37,318 bases of DNA from an uncultured Clostridia bacterium (GCA_946563605.1 CAMNVW010000003.1:1-37318); one strand, 5' to 3'. Counted from the stretch's first letter, positions 18,544-27,972 are shown. Translations and numbers: made by a program. The notes: generated by a model from the letters alone, not told the origin.

Positions 18544-18828
18544 GAAAAACTCTCCTTTTTTAAGCTGTTATCTTATTTTCTGAATCTGTGTAAAGTACGA
18601 ATCTCAAAAATTCTTTTTTCATTATATCGCGAAAAACGCGCAGTTTCCAGCATTTTTTTTATTTCCCTTGTATTGCATAAAGCAGCCGCCTACAAGGAAT
18701 TTGTTTTTGTTTAGATTGTAAAAATCCTGCGTGCAAAATTCGGCGTTCCCTCCAATGTTTGCGCCAGCGTCCTGCATCATGGTATAATCCTCTTACCATC
18801 AATTGTTCTTTTTCGAGGAGGTTTTATT

Positions 18829-19692
18829 ATGCCTGATCGTCCCAAGCGTGTCGCCGCCATCCATGACCTTTCCGGTTTTGGACGCTGCTCCCTTTCCGTT
18901 ATTCTGCCCACCCTGTCGGTGATGGGCGTGCAGGTATGCCCTGTGCCGACCGCAGTTTTTTCCACCCATACCGGCGGACTTGGCGAGGTTGAGCGCCGCG
19001 ATCTGTCCGATTTCACCCTGCCCTGTTTGGAGCATTACCGCCGCTTAGGGCTGGATTTTGAGTGTGTTTACAGCGGCTTTCTGAGTTCATCGGAACAGAT
19101 CGACCACTGTCTGCAATTTTTTTCCACCTACAAAAATGCCCTCGCGGTAGTCGACCCTGTGATGGGCGACCACGGTCGTCCCTACCGCACCATCACGGCG
19201 GATATGCGCCACCGGCTGAGGGAGCTTGTACAGGTGGCAAACATCATCACACCAAACCTGACCGAAGCGTGTATGCTGCTGAAAATCCCGTTTTTTAACC
19301 AGGCTGTCTCCCGTTCCGAGGCAAGAAGCCTGCTTGCCCGACTCAGCGAACTGGGTCCAAACGATGTTGTTATCACCGGCGTGCCGATGATCTCCGGCAA
19401 AATGGCAAATATCGGCTACGACCGCGACAACAACAGTTATTGGTATATCGAGTGCGACTATGTTCCTGTTTCCTATCCGGGCACCGGCGATTTATTCGCA
19501 AGTGTACTGACCGGCGGTTTCCTCACCGGCGACAGCCTGCCGATGGCGATGGGGCGTGCGACCTATTTTGTAGAACGCTGCATCAAAACCACTTTCAGCT
19601 ATTCTTCCGACACACGGCACGGCGTTATGCTGGAAAAAGAGCTTGCCGCCCTGACCGACCGCCAAAATGTAAAGGACTTTTCATTATTGTGA
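18829..19692 (+). CDS. Pyridoxamine/pyridoxal kinase
   Basis: AAIHDLSGFGRCSLSVILPTLSVMG...VVDPVMGDHGRPY...ITPNLTEA; RBS GAGGAGG. Confidence 0.9.
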   Translation: MPDRPKRVAAIHDLSGFGRCSLSVILPTLSVMGVQVCPVPTAVFSTHTGGLGEVERRDLSDFTLPCLEHYRRLGLDFECVYSGFLSSSEQIDHCLQFFSTYKNALAVVDPVMGDHGRPYRTITADMRHRLRELVQVANIITPNLTEACMLLKIPFFNQAVSRSEARSLLARLSELGPNDVVITGVPMISGKMANIGYDRDNNSYWYIECDYVPVSYPGTGDLFASVLTGGFLTGDSLPMAMGRATYFVERCIKTTFSYSSDTRHGVMLEKELAALTDRQNVKDFSLL

Positions 19693-19695
19693 TAA

Positions 19696-19753
19696 AGAAA
19701 GTTTTCGCCAGCCTTTTACAAAAGGCTGCGGATTCCAAAGGCAGCGCCTTTGG
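19696..19753 (+). repeat. Dispersed two-hairpin repeat, copy R2
   Basis: 58 nt identical to 14961-15018; starts 3 nt after the preceding stop codon. Confidence 0.85.
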
Positions 19754-20045
19754 GTGCTCGTCGCAACGAGCGAAATATTTTTATCGTCAGGCGCATTGGG
19801 GAGGTTTGGAGGAGCTTTGCCGTTTTGGCTTCGCCAAATGCTGCCAATCCTATATGGCGGCAAGGCAAACTTAACTTCTTTGCAAGAGAAAAGTTTTTTC
19901 CCCATAAAATAGATATGTGTTCCCCTAATTTTGTCGGAAAAACCGTCTAACCATATTGGCAGCAATCTAAAATAGTGGTATGCTACTATTAACGACAATT
20001 ATCCCGTCGTAAAACTCTGCTTGTGTTTTGGAAAGGAGCGTCACC

Positions 20046-20780
20046 ATGAACCTGCATTTTCTGAAAGCGAAAAAAATCGTTTGCCTGCTTACTTGCGTCG
20101 CTGTAATACTTTCTTTCACCGCCTGTGCGGGTGATTCCAAAGGCTTCGCTCCCAAGGAAAAATCCACCTGGGCGCAGCTGTACCAGCACTTTGACAAGGA
20201 AGGCTTCAAAAATCTGCCGCAGGAGGTGCAGGACGTCTTGAAAGCCGACCTGCTCAGCGATGACACCGCTAAAACGACCTCCCCATTGACTTCCGACACC
20301 TCTGTTGCGCCGGTCTATCCAGAAGGAAAAGAGGATGAAGTCAAGCAGTTCATAGAAAATGCCATCTACTCCTCCGATTCTGGTTTTGTTTATCTGGAAA
20401 ATGAAAGCCCCGACAATGTAAAGGATTCCAAGATGATGCAATTTTTCATCATCGCCGGTCCCTCAGCGGAGGAAAATTCCATTGCATATCTGGCGGACTT
20501 CGTCATCTTTTCGGACAGTCCTTCCGCCAACGTTCTTATTGCGCTTCAGGACAAACAGTCCGGCGAATATGTTGCGTTTCACAGCAGCTCGGAGGCTGTT
20601 CACACCAACGATTCCAATGCAAAAATGACGCTGGAAATGACCGAGTGCAGTTTGGAAAAGGCTTTCCCTGACCTGCAAAAAGGCAAGGAATACAAGGTGC
20701 AGGCAATCGCGGTCGCCTGTGTCCCCGAAGGCTATGCCAGCATCGACACGATGTACGCTTTATGCGACATCACCCTCTAA
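20046..20780 (+). CDS. Putative lipoprotein
   Basis: RBS AAAGGAG; lipobox-like ILSFTAC. Confidence 0.75.
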   Translation: MNLHFLKAKKIVCLLTCVAVILSFTACAGDSKGFAPKEKSTWAQLYQHFDKEGFKNLPQEVQDVLKADLLSDDTAKTTSPLTSDTSVAPVYPEGKEDEVKQFIENAIYSSDSGFVYLENESPDNVKDSKMMQFFIIAGPSAEENSIAYLADFVIFSDSPSANVLIALQDKQSGEYVAFHSSSEAVHTNDSNAKMTLEMTECSLEKAFPDLQKGKEYKVQAIAVACVPEGYASIDTMYALCDITL

Positions 20781-20862
20781 CTATTCCCCGTTCCTCATCC
20801 CGTCTTACATTCCTGCGCTGTCCGCTCCAAAAGCGGGCAGCGCTTTTTCCATTTTTTTTGCG

Positions 20863-20891
20863 TTGTCATTCCTGCATCCGACTGTTATAAT
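20863..20891 (+). promoter_or_regulatory. Sigma-A promoter
   Basis: TTGTCA, 17 nt, TATAAT. Confidence 0.65.
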
Positions 20892-20952
20892 AGTTTTACA
20901 AATTATTTATATTTGTAAAAACCACACTTAGATGAGAAAGGAAGTCATTGCG

Positions 20953-21135
20953 ATGCACCAGCAAGAAAAACGCTCCGAACAGCCGAACAAAGGGGACAGC
21001 GTCAAAGAGCTTTTACAGCAGCAGTCGGAGGAACTGAAAGATTACATCGACCGCAAACATCGGGAGATGGAGGAACTGCTTGCCGAAAGTGAAGGGCGGC
21101 TGTCCGAACAGCTTCGGGAAAAGAACAGCCAATAA
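20953..21135 (+). CDS. Small charged helical protein (60 aa)
   Basis: RBS AAAGGAAG; coiled-coil-like KELLQQQSEELKDYIDRKHREMEELLAESEGRL. Confidence 0.6.
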   Translation: MHQQEKRSEQPNKGDSVKELLQQQSEELKDYIDRKHREMEELLAESEGRLSEQLREKNSQ

Positions 21136-21264
21136 CCTTTTCGTTGTTCCCTTTTTATGATTGTCCTACATAGCATCTTGTTTTTTCCGGCTGTCATGTT
21201 ACAATAAAAGCGGTATCCTTCCACACCATGCAACCGCAAATCAACAACAAAAGGGGAAATCTTG

Positions 21265-21678
21265 ATGCGTGCAGATAACAGCATAAAAACACTTTGGTCC
21301 GACCGTTCCCGAATTTTGGGAATGCCCATCACCTTTACAAAATATGCCATGTCTGAGGACCGCATTTTCCGTGAAACAGGATTGCTCAGCATCCACTTTG
21401 AGGAGATCCTGCTTTACCGTGTGCGGGACATCAGCATGAAAATAACCTTGGGGCAGCGCATTTTCGGCGTCGGCAGCATCCTGCTGCAAAGCTCCGACAA
21501 AACAGCTCCAATCTTAGAATTAAAAAATGTAAAAGATCCAAGGACTGTGAAAGAAATGATCCATCGTCAGGTGGAGGAAATCAAACTTCAGCGCCGGATG
21601 CGTGTGGGTGAGATTTTAGACGACCCCACCAATGACGACGATTTTGACGACGATGATTCTTTCCATCCTGTTCACTGA
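21265..21678 (+). CDS. PH-domain-like (YdbT/bPH2-type) protein
   Basis: ILLYRVRDISMKITLGQRIFGVGSILLQSSDKTAPILELKNVKDPRTVKEMI. Confidence 0.75.
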   Translation: MRADNSIKTLWSDRSRILGMPITFTKYAMSEDRIFRETGLLSIHFEEILLYRVRDISMKITLGQRIFGVGSILLQSSDKTAPILELKNVKDPRTVKEMIHRQVEEIKLQRRMRVGEILDDPTNDDDFDDDDSFHPVH

Positions 21679-21679
21679 T

Positions 21680-21712
21680 GCAAAAAAAGCCTCGCAAACG
21701 CGAGGCTTTTTG
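21680..21712. terminator. Bidirectional terminator
   Basis: AAAAAAAGCCTCGCaaacGCGAGGCTTTTT. Confidence 0.8.
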
Positions 21713-21740
21713 ATTTGTTTTTTGCAGTTAAGCTTGTTGT

Positions 21741-22259
21741 TTAAAATCCGCGGTAGGAGTTGCAGCAATCTAAACAGAGTATTTGTCCGTTTTCCAATCG
21801 TGCCAGCGGTTCTGGAATTGTTTCCTGACATTTAGCGCAAACCACATTGCCGAATATTTTCGCCGGTTCTGGAAACGGCAGAGTGGTCTGTTTATATAAA
21901 AACAGCTCTTTCCCTGATGCTGTCAACAGCTGCTGGATTCGCTGTTCCCTGTCCATCTTCCCCTGCATCGGCTTGAGCACCAGACGAATGGACTTTCCGC
22001 TCTTTCTGCAATAAAAAGAATATGCCATCTTTCCGGTCATATGGAAAATCAGATTTCCCTTTCCGACCGTACATCCGGTCACGATCTGGATTCCATCCAC
22101 TCCGCAGGCATCGTTTTCGCTGATACAGACAAGTTCCTCGTCTTCCGCTCCTTCGTCCAATCCCAGATATTCCATCGCCAACACCGCCGCGCGGTAGCCG
22201 ATTGCCAGTCCCGGACATTTATGCCCATGAAATTTTGCCGCTTCTTCCCATGTTCTCAT
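21741..22259 (-). CDS. FmdE family protein with C-terminal zinc ribbon
   Basis: FHGHKCPGLAIGYRAA; NDACGVDGIQIVTGCTVGKGNL; CAKCQETIP...CLDCC. Confidence 0.88.
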   Translation of the reverse strand: MRTWEEAAKFHGHKCPGLAIGYRAAVLAMEYLGLDEGAEDEELVCISENDACGVDGIQIVTGCTVGKGNLIFHMTGKMAYSFYCRKSGKSIRLVLKPMQGKMDREQRIQQLLTASGKELFLYKQTTLPFPEPAKIFGNVVCAKCQETIPEPLARLENGQILCLDCCNSYRGF

Positions 22260-22365
22260 TGAACAGCACTCCTTTGATTTTTGATTCCTATGGGGGAAAA
22301 CTTTTGCAAGAGAAAAGTTTTTTCCTCATCAATAAAATACTGAAAGTTTTGTTCCTAGCAGAATA

Positions 22366-22514
22366 GATGTCCACAAAATCTCCCACTGGGAGGTTTTGTG
22401 GGTTCGTGCATTACGGTTATTTCTAAAAGGGGTTTTTCTCTTGCAAAAACCCTCTCTTTTCCAATCCGAATTTCGGATTGGAAAATTCACCCCCAAATGC
22501 GCCTGACGATAAAG
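22366..22514 (-). repeat. Mosaic hairpin repeat, left inverted copy flanking larE
   Basis: Aligns with the reverse complement of 23731-23878. Confidence 0.8.
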
Positions 22515-22632
22515 GTGTTTCGCTCACTGTGACAAGTGATTGAAACTTAGGGAGAATGGAACGCAGTTCCATTCTCAGGGTCACACAACGCAAAACTTAT
22601 TTCTGCACAAAAGCATAAGTGTGACCTTGCGA

Positions 22633-22689
22633 CCAAAGGCTCTGCCTTTGGAATCCGCAGCCTTTTGAAAAAGGCTGGCGAAAACTTTT
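22633..22689 (-). repeat. Dispersed two-hairpin repeat, copy R3
   Basis: Reverse complement of the R1 type. Confidence 0.8.
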
Positions 22690-22772
22690 TGTTTGGAGTT
22701 TGGCGGCAAAGCTGCCAAACTCATGGGGACGGAACGCTTGCCAATTTGCGCTAAAAAGTAAAACCGTCCCCC

Positions 22773-23597
22773 CTATACCAGTTTCCTTTCCTGATCATAG
22801 CATCCACTTCGCAGGCCCTGCAAATCAAGCGTTACAAAGGAAAATCCCAGCGAAGTGATTTCTTCAGAAATTCTCTCCCGATGCTGAAGCAGCTTTTCAA
22901 AATCTTCCGGCACAATTTCGATGCGTGCAAGCGTTCCATGCACGCGCAAACGACATTGTGCTATCCCGAGGGTATGCAAAAGTTCCTCCCCCGCCTCAAT
23001 CCTTTTGAGTGTAGAAGCTTCCAGCGGCGTATCATAGGGGATTCTGGTCGCAAGGCAGGGTGTTGCCGGTTTCGACGCGCAGGAAAGTCCCATCTGCTTT
23101 GCAAACTGGCGCACCTGTGCTTTGGTAAAGCCATTTTCTGCAAGGGGACTGCGTACCCCCAGCTCTCTGATGGCGCGAATCCCTGGGCGGTACGCCTTTA
23201 AATCGTCTGCGTTTGTACCGTCCAGCACCGCCTGATAACCCTGTTCCTGCGCAAAAGCGATTGCTTTTGCAAACAGCTGCTTTTTGCAGTGATAACAGCG
23301 GTCAACGCCGTTCTGCACCACCTGCGGACAGGAAAGTTCATCAATCTCTAAAACAACATGGTGCACCCCTAAACTTGCGGCGCATTGTTTTGCTTCCTGC
23401 AAATCTGCCTGTGGATGCAGCACCGTCGAAAAGGTGACTGCCGCGATATGGTCAAGTCCGATTCCCGCCTGTTCTGCCGCCTGACAGCAGGCATTTAATA
23501 AAACGGTGCTGTCCACTCCTGCTGAAAATGCGACGCACACCTTTTGCCGCACAAGCTCCGTCAATTCCTTTATCAGCATTTTCTGATGCTGTTCCAT
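22773..23597 (-). CDS. larE: ATP-dependent sacrificial sulfur transferase, LarE family
   Basis: VCVAFSAGVDSTVLL PP-loop; RCYHCKKQLF; DGTNADDLKAYRPGIRA; SKPATPCLATRIPYD. Confidence 0.9.
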   Translation of the reverse strand: MEQHQKMLIKELTELVRQKVCVAFSAGVDSTVLLNACCQAAEQAGIGLDHIAAVTFSTVLHPQADLQEAKQCAASLGVHHVVLEIDELSCPQVVQNGVDRCYHCKKQLFAKAIAFAQEQGYQAVLDGTNADDLKAYRPGIRAIRELGVRSPLAENGFTKAQVRQFAKQMGLSCASKPATPCLATRIPYDTPLEASTLKRIEAGEELLHTLGIAQCRLRVHGTLARIEIVPEDFEKLLQHRERISEEITSLGFSFVTLDLQGLRSGCYDQERKLV

Positions 23598-23651
23598 CTT
23601 TTTCTTCCTTTCTGTTCGATGCTTTTTCGCACTTGTCTGTTGGAGCAAAAC

Positions 23652-23708
23652 AAAAGTTTTACTCAATTTTTTTCAAAAAATTGCGGATTCCAAAGGCAGA
23701 GCCTTTGG
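23652..23708 (+). repeat. Dispersed two-hairpin repeat, copy R4
   Basis: Same architecture as R1 with compensatory stem changes. Confidence 0.8.
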
Positions 23709-23730
23709 CGCACTCCGCAGAGTGCGGAGT

Positions 23731-23878
23731 CTTTATCGTCAGGCGCATTTAGGGGTGAATTTTCCAATCCGAATTTCGGATTGGAAAAGAGGGGGTTTTG
23801 CAAGAGAAAAACCCCCTTTGGAAATAGCCGTAATGTATAAACCCACAAAACCTCCCAGTGGGAGATTTTGTGGACATC
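23731..23878 (+). repeat. Mosaic hairpin repeat, right inverted copy flanking larE
   Basis: Inverted relative to 22366-22514; contains perfect palindrome TTTTCCAATCCGAATTTCGGATTGGAAAA-like. Confidence 0.8.
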
Positions 23879-24166
23879 TGTCCTGCTAGGGACAGAACTT
23901 CCAGTGTTTTATTTATGGGGGAAAACTTCCGTTTGAGCTTGCCCCTTCCTATAAACTGAAACCATCCTCGATTTTTAGAGAGTTTGGAACAGCTTTGCTG
24001 TGACAAACTCAAGGTGACAGAACGCTTAGCCAATTTCTGATTGAAACTTTAACTGTCACCGAAAATGCGCCTGACGATAAGGTATTTCGACCTCTGCGGA
24101 GGTCGACCAGAGTTTCACTCTGGATTGGACAACTTTTAAAAAAGTTGACAATACTTTTATCTACTT

Positions 24167-25930
24167 TTATTCAAGAAAATCGGTCAGCATCTTTGTGATC
24201 CGTTCGAGCTGCTGCGGCTCAAACGGAGACGCCAGCCCCGTCTTTTCCAGCACCGTTACAAAGCTATCATCGCTGTCTTGATTGACAAGCTCGATATAGG
24301 TTTGCAGCGCGTTGTCATAATCCTCCAAGCTCATCTGCAAAAATTCCATCGCCACACAGCCGGACAGCGCATAGTCGATGGCGTAAAACGGCGTGTCAAA
24401 ATACTGGTTCGTGGTAAACCAGCCCTTGGAAAAGCTCTCCATATCAAAGTAAGGCGATTCAACCACCAAGCCGTATTCTTTCGCAAGCTGTTGATACAGC
24501 TCATTCAGCTGTTCGACGCTCATATCCGGCGACTGATAGATTCTTTCCTGAAACTCATCGTTCAATGCCGCCGTCAGAATCCCTGCCGCCATGGTATAGA
24601 CGTCGTATTTTTGGGCAATCAGCGCATCTTCCCCATAAAACTCCTGATAATACGGCAGCGTCAGCACCTGCATCGTCTGCGAATGGATCTCGCAGACGTC
24701 CATGCTGTGTCCCTCGCTTTTAGAGCCATTCTTCAGCTGCTCCCATATCGCAAAGCAATGCCCAAATTCATGCGAAATACTGAACACATCGTCCTCGCTG
24801 CCGTCGAGATTAGCAAACAAAAACGGCGTATTCAGCGAATAAAGCAGGGTGCTGAAGGTCACGTTCGCTTTGCTTGGAGACGGCTGCGCATCAATATAGT
24901 CATGTGAAAGCAGGTAGGAATAGCACTCCCCCATTTCCTGGGAAATATTCTGATAAACTTTTTCAAAATTCCCCAGCGTATCCTGCCAGCTGCCCTGCGG
25001 CAGCGGCGACGGCTCACCCAGCAAATAGACATAGCCTTCATTCTCTCTGTTTTGCGCACGGGTATAAAAATCCTGCAAATACGACCGATACACCGGCGAA
25101 AGGGTCGATTTAAGGTTTTCGCGAAACTGCCGGATATCCTCTCTGGTATAGCTGTTGCGCAGCATCTCCAAATCAGCGACTTCGGTGTAGCTTTCATATC
25201 CCAACTGCTGTGCAATCTGCTCGCGCAGCCGCACAAGCTCCAAATACAATTCTCCCAACTGTTGATTGTATTTGTCAATAAACTGTCCGTAATAAGCCGA
25301 CTGTCCTTCCGGCTCCAATGAGGAAAAGAGGACCTCTCCTTCCGGCGTATTTACCGTTGCGTGCGCATACTTATCATAATACTGTGCCTCCAGCTTTTTT
25401 TCCTGCTCCTGCAAAGAAAGGGTATTCCGCGAACTTGTCTGTGCGCTCATCTGCATATCCTGCACACCGCTGTCGCCGAAAATATCCTCTGTCATCGACC
25501 CAAACCGAGAGCTTTCTATCTTTTTAAACAGCTGGTCATATCGGTTTTGAATCCGCGCATCCCATGTGTCCAGATATTCCATCTCATCGTTATAATATTC
25601 ATCGTTGAGGTCCGCATAATTCCGAATCTGCGCAATGGTCATCATGCTGTAAAATTCTTCCGTTACCTTGCTGATTTTTCGCAGCGTTCCAATCAACCCA
25701 AAGGGCAGGCGGTCATTTTCTGTCTGTTCCTCCGCCTTTTCGATTAAAGCTAAGACGCTTTCCCCGTCTGGACGCTGATATTCTACCTGCGAAAACGAAA
25801 TCTCAGCAGGTTTGAGCGGTTGTCGGGCACACCCCGACAGCGAGGTCATCAGCAACACGCCCGTTAAAATCAGCGAAAACAAGCGGGTGGACTTTGGGCG
25901 ATGCTGTGGTTTTATCGAAAAGATTGACAA
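24167..25930 (-). CDS. Lipoprotein M3-type (oligoendopeptidase F-like) metallopeptidase
   Basis: Lipobox LMTSLSGC; HEFGH zinc motif followed by MDVCEIHSQTM. Confidence 0.85.
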   Translation of the reverse strand: MSIFSIKPQHRPKSTRLFSLILTGVLLMTSLSGCARQPLKPAEISFSQVEYQRPDGESVLALIEKAEEQTENDRLPFGLIGTLRKISKVTEEFYSMMTIAQIRNYADLNDEYYNDEMEYLDTWDARIQNRYDQLFKKIESSRFGSMTEDIFGDSGVQDMQMSAQTSSRNTLSLQEQEKKLEAQYYDKYAHATVNTPEGEVLFSSLEPEGQSAYYGQFIDKYNQQLGELYLELVRLREQIAQQLGYESYTEVADLEMLRNSYTREDIRQFRENLKSTLSPVYRSYLQDFYTRAQNRENEGYVYLLGEPSPLPQGSWQDTLGNFEKVYQNISQEMGECYSYLLSHDYIDAQPSPSKANVTFSTLLYSLNTPFLFANLDGSEDDVFSISHEFGHCFAIWEQLKNGSKSEGHSMDVCEIHSQTMQVLTLPYYQEFYGEDALIAQKYDVYTMAAGILTAALNDEFQERIYQSPDMSVEQLNELYQQLAKEYGLVVESPYFDMESFSKGWFTTNQYFDTPFYAIDYALSGCVAMEFLQMSLEDYDNALQTYIELVNQDSDDSFVTVLEKTGLASPFEPQQLERITKMLTDFLE

Positions 25931-26233
25931 TCAACTCACTCCTTATATACAGTGTTGTTCCCAGTATAACATAGTATGAACAAGAAAGTAAGAATATTTT
26001 TGTGGGGCTTACGCAGCCCGAGCCACTGATTTGACTTCGAGGAAGTCGAGGCTTTTGTGGGGTTGCGACCCCACAAAAATCTTCCCAGCTTCTTGAAGCT
26101 AAAAACAAAACGACAGTTTCCAAAAGAAAACAGGGATGAAGAAAAAATAAGGCGGCATAATAAAAATGATTCCGATGGGATCATATGTGGAGAACAACTC
26201 CGCTGCTAAAAATCAATACAGGAGTGATTTTTT

Positions 26234-26413
26234 ATGGCTATGAACCTTTCTACTATTCTGACCGGCGCTGCTGTTACCGCTGCTGTCGGCACTGCCGCTT
26301 ATATGATGACCGGAAAGAAAAAACCAAATGCAAGACAGATCAAAAAACAGGCTGGCAAAGCTGTTCATGCTGTTGGCGATATTGTGGACAGCATCTCCAG
26401 CATGATGGGTTAA
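26234..26413 (+). CDS. Small hydrophobic-N-terminal protein (59 aa), absent from ORF track
   Basis: RBS AGGAGTG; MAMNLSTILTGAAVTAAVGTAAYMMTGKKKPNARQIKKQAGKAVHAVGDIVDSISSMMG*. Confidence 0.75.
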   Translation: MAMNLSTILTGAAVTAAVGTAAYMMTGKKKPNARQIKKQAGKAVHAVGDIVDSISSMMG

Positions 26414-26436
26414 ACCGCATCTTAAGATAAACGACA

Positions 26437-26480
26437 AGAAGAGAATGTTTTGATAAAACATTCTCTTCTTGTTTTTTCGC
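26437..26480. terminator. Terminator
   Basis: AAGAAGAGAATGTTTTgataAAACATTCTCTTCTT then GTTTTTT. Confidence 0.8.
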
Positions 26481-26488
26481 AACCAAAA

Positions 26489-27160
26489 TCATTCCGAAAA
26501 GAACCACGGCTTTCGCACTGTCTCGGCAAGCTGTTCCCGACATTCTCTCCAATCGGGAAAAAAACGTTCGACCTCCTGCCAAAATGCAGGGCTATGGTCG
26601 TGGTGCAGAATATGGCACAGCTCATGCACCACCACATAGTTGACACAGTGCTCCGGCACAAGCATCAATCGCCAGCTGAAATTCAAGTTGTTTTTCCCCG
26701 AACACGAACCCCATCTTCCCTTTGCTCCATTGATGCGGATTCCTGCCGGTTTAACACCCAGCTTCGGCGCGTAAAACGCCACCCGTTTTATAAGTTCCTC
26801 CCTTGCGATGATTCGGTAAAGCTCCACCGCCTGTGCGCGCAGTTCCTGTTCGTTGCCCTCATGCAGAAAAAAGATCCCCTCTTGATAAAATGCCTTCTTT
26901 TCCTGCGTATATTCGATTGGCAGCAGTTCCCCAAACAGCGGCAAATTTCCATCCGACAAGAAAAACTGCTCCTTATTTTGTTTTTGCCGCAGCAGTTCTT
27001 CACGATGAGCCATGATCCATTCTTCCTTCTGCTGCACAAAGCGGTCGATTTCTCTTTTTGCCAGTTTCATCGGCGCACGCACAACGACCGTTCCATCCGG
27101 CTTTACCTGAATGACCATTGTCCTGCGCTTTGCACGGATCAGCGTATACTTCGTTTTCAT
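26489..27160 (-). CDS. YgjP-like/M48-family metallopeptidase domain protein
   Basis: RWGSCS...LNFSWRLMLVPEHCVNYVVVHELCHILHHDHSPAFW. Confidence 0.9.
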   Translation of the reverse strand: MKTKYTLIRAKRRTMVIQVKPDGTVVVRAPMKLAKREIDRFVQQKEEWIMAHREELLRQKQNKEQFFLSDGNLPLFGELLPIEYTQEKKAFYQEGIFFLHEGNEQELRAQAVELYRIIAREELIKRVAFYAPKLGVKPAGIRINGAKGRWGSCSGKNNLNFSWRLMLVPEHCVNYVVVHELCHILHHDHSPAFWQEVERFFPDWRECREQLAETVRKPWFFSE

Positions 27161-27204
27161 CGTTTCTCTCCCGCTTCTCTCCTTTTTTGGGGGGTGCATA
27201 TGTT

Positions 27205-27972
27205 CTAATAACCCCATATTTCAACCGCGGCATAGGTGTGGCTGTAATGGTAGCCCAGCTTTTGAGCCAGCGCAACCGAGCCTTTATTCTGCGCGTCCCA
27301 GCTGGGGTACAAATTCCGCTTTAAACATTCCAATATCAGCTTTGCGCCGCATACATAGGCGAGTCCTTTTCGTCTGTATTCTTCTTTGGTGTCAATTTCA
27401 ATCTCGATGCCATCCTTGTATCTGGAATAGGAGGACGCGCCGGATACGATAGAATCCCCCTGACAAACCACCGCGCCAATTCCCAGCTTGCGATAGTCCT
27501 CATAGCTTGGAAACTGCGCTACCAAATCGGCACTCCAGACCTGCGTTTTGCACCTCTCATAAAGCGGTTCGTCTATCATGGAAAGGGTGTATCCTTCCGG
27601 CAGAGCTGCCACTGCCCTTTCCAATTTTTCCCTGTCAAAAACGTCCGGCTCCTTTTTGATTGCATAGCGGCAAACGGCTTTCGCCTTTTCGCCGTAATGC
27701 TGTGTGATCATCTTTTCCCAGCGTTCATCCTGCGGAACCATAATCATAAAGTTTTGCGTACACCAGCTGGGTTTATACGACACCAGTTCGATATCCGGCT
27801 CTCCTGCAAAAAAGGTGAAGTCTCCGATCATCGCCATCGCTGCTGTTGGCGCGGTGCTGTGGTTCGCATAGATTTTTCCCATGATTCCCTGCAAGCAGGA
27901 CCAGATCAGCGTTTCTTCCCACCCATCAAACAGCGTCGAAACCTTGCTTGTATCCGTTATTTCGTATACCAT
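27205..27972 (-). CDS. GNAT family N-acetyltransferase
   Basis: IEIDTKEEYRRKGLAYVCGAKLILECLKRNLYPSWDAQNKGSVALAQKLGY. Confidence 0.82.
   Translation of the reverse strand: MVYEITDTSKVSTLFDGWEETLIWSCLQGIMGKIYANHSTAPTAAMAMIGDFTFFAGEPDIELVSYKPSWCTQNFMIMVPQDERWEKMITQHYGEKAKAVCRYAIKKEPDVFDREKLERAVAALPEGYTLSMIDEPLYERCKTQVWSADLVAQFPSYEDYRKLGIGAVVCQGDSIVSGASSYSRYKDGIEIEIDTKEEYRRKGLAYVCGAKLILECLKRNLYPSWDAQNKGSVALAQKLGYHYSHTYAAVEIWGY

Noticed and set aside
16792-18714. 640-aa plus-strand ORF opposite typA
   Set aside because: Exactly antisense to the highly conserved typA; composition is an antisense artefact of biased codons, with no RBS or recognisable domains.
19684-19998. ORFs 19440-19874 (+) and 19684-19998 (-) as genes
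   Set aside because: They are translations through the dispersed repeat (KVFASLLQKAADSKGSAF and its reverse), seen again at other repeat copies.
22366-23878. Repeats as a CRISPR array or transposon with transposase
   Set aside because: Copies are inverted and mosaic with no regular spacers, and no transposase, integrase or cas gene is present in the window.
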